Source: Streptomyces sp. HmicA12
GTDB taxonomy: Bacteria; Actinomycetota; Actinomycetes; Streptomycetales; Streptomycetaceae
Reading direction: 5' to 3'
DNA: 64,000 bases
NCBI RefSeq assembly: GCF_000373565.1
Contig: NZ_KB891798.1
Coordinates: 124,206-188,205 of the forward strand
This document shows, one piece after another, positions 63,175 to 64,000 of the stretch. The notes beneath the pieces are model-generated. The model searched no databases and was not told the origin of the DNA. It was given only the letters and a program-made list of their open reading frames with translations. Both the position numbers and the translations under genes were made by a program. Within the stretch, counting starts at the first letter, position 1; the number at the start of each line of letters is the position of its first letter.

Positions 63175-64000
63175 GCACCCCCTCCGAACTGCACGCGCTC
63201 ACCGCGCTCGAGCAGGCCGCCGCCGTGCGCGACGGCGAGGTCGCACCGGACGAACTCGTACGACACAGCCTCGCCCGCGTCGAGAAGTACGACGACCGCT
63301 TCGGCGCCTTCATCACCCGCACCCCCGAGGCCGCACTCGCCGCCGCCGACGCGCTGCGAGCGGTCCACCCGCCGACCGGGAACCGTTCACCGCTCTTCGG
63401 CGTACCGACGGCGGTGAAGGACCTCGTCGACACCGCCGGCGTGCCCACCACGTACGGGTCCAGGGCCTTCGCGGACCACGTGCCGACGGCCGACGCGCAC
63501 AGCGTGACCAGGCTGCGCGAGGCCGGCCTGATCAGCCTCGGCAAGACCAACACCCCCGAGTTCGGCTGCTGTTGCTACACCGACAACGACATCGCGGGCC
63601 CCGCCCGCAACCCGTGGGACCCGGCCCTGTCCGCCGGGGGTTCCAGCGGCGGAGCCGCGGTCGCCGTCGCGCTCGGCCTCGTACCCGTCGCACACGCCAG
63701 CGACGGCGGCGGATCCATCAGGATCCCGGCGAGCCTCTGCGGCCTCTTCGGCATCAAACCCTCACGAGGGCGCGTCAGTTCGGGCCCCGCCGGAGCCGAG
63801 GTCACCGGCCTGTCGGTACAGGGGCCGCTGGCGCGGTCGGTGCGGGACGCGGCGGCCTACCTCGACGTACTGGCCGGGCCCGAACCCGGCGACCCGCACT
63901 GGGCGGCGCCGCTTCCGGAGGGCGAGACCTTCCTCGCCCACGCGGACCGCGACCCCGGCAGGCTGCGGATCGGGCGGTACGCGACTCCTGCCGCCGCGGA
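63171..64000 (+). CDS. Amidase (amidase-signature family), N-terminal part cut by window end
   Basis: About 276 residues are visible. The catalytic Lys is in [22 protein letters not shown], and the signature [48 protein letters not shown] contains the cis-Ser and nucleophile Ser (DGGGSIR). These enzymes hydrolyse amide bonds of varied substrates. Translation is coupled to the MFS gene by ATGA. The remainder lies beyond the window. Confidence 0.92.
   Translation, partial: MSTPSELHALTALEQAAAVRDGEVAPDELVRHSLARVEKYDDRFGAFITRTPEAALAAADALRAVHPPTGNRSPLFGVPTAVKDLVDTAGVPTTYGSRAFADHVPTADAHSVTRLREAGLISLGKTNTPEFGCCCYTDNDIAGPARNPWDPALSAGGSSGGAAVAVALGLVPVAHASDGGGSIRIPASLCGLFGIKPSRGRVSSGPAGAEVTGLSVQGPLARSVRDAAAYLDVLAGPEPGDPHWAAPLPEGETFLAHADRDPGRLRIGRYATPAAA

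Overview
The sequence is very GC-rich, with GTG starts, GTGA/ATGA gene overlaps, Streptomyces-type families (DUF6193, DUF6243, HxlR, CitB-type regulators, dre-regulated chitinase) and weak sigma70-like promoters. It reads as a chromosomal segment of a Streptomyces or close relative. I saw no rRNA, tRNA or CRISPR array. Gene functions come from family recognition by eye; no database search was run.

Layout. (1) 1-4.9 kb: truncated secreted GH92 alpha-mannosidase with paired LacI-type operators, a DUF6193 gene, a beta-propeller relic, a drug exporter and a VOC protein. (2) 4.9-13.5 kb: a coherent catabolic module. An NCS1 permease, YlbE, FdrA and YlbF (the E. coli AllG/AllF/AllH oxamic transcarbamylase set) run on the minus strand. 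Carbamate kinase and an MFS carrier run divergently, and a FadR-type GntR regulator closes the locus. The GGTATACC palindrome stands in front of both arms. (3) 13.6-22.9 kb: secreted GH2 glycosidase, thioesterase/HxlR pair, LysR with its operator, a CASTOR/POLLUX-like channel, a CitB-type response regulator with a destroyed sensor kinase, and several relics.

(4) 23-58 kb: a hypoxia/dormancy island. It holds a PAS-PAS-SpoIIE-ATPase phosphatase, a DevR/DosR-type (OsdR-like) regulator, a complete group 3b [NiFe] hydrogenase operon (hyhB-CNB-hyhG-hyhS-hyhL-CBS/BON-hypD-hypE, almost all 4-bp overlaps), hypC-hypF-protease, a second CBS/BON protein, a GNAT/acyl-CoA-synthetase fusion (PatA-like), four universal stress proteins, a SHOCT protein, polyphosphate kinase 2, pyruvate phosphate dikinase, and a GH65 phosphorylase/beta-phosphoglucomutase pair. 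DosR-like boxes (GGGAC...CCC) lie 50-95 bp upstream of several of these genes. The proposed logic is disposal of reductant as H2 plus ATP/PPi/polyphosphate-sparing metabolism during oxygen limitation.

(5) Inside this island, 26431-30234 is a decayed Tn3-family transposon bounded by perfect 36-bp inverted repeats. It carries a tyrosine recombinase, an ArsR-regulated passenger operon with twin operators, and a frameshifted, truncated transposase. It abuts the 3' end of an hsp20 gene whose 5' part is absent on the other side, so the locus was rearranged. (6) 58-64 kb: PAP2-like membrane protein, strong bidirectional terminator, DasR/dre-type chitinase, then a TetR-operator-preceded MFS-amidase operon cut by the window end. 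Relics of about ten genes are scattered through the window.
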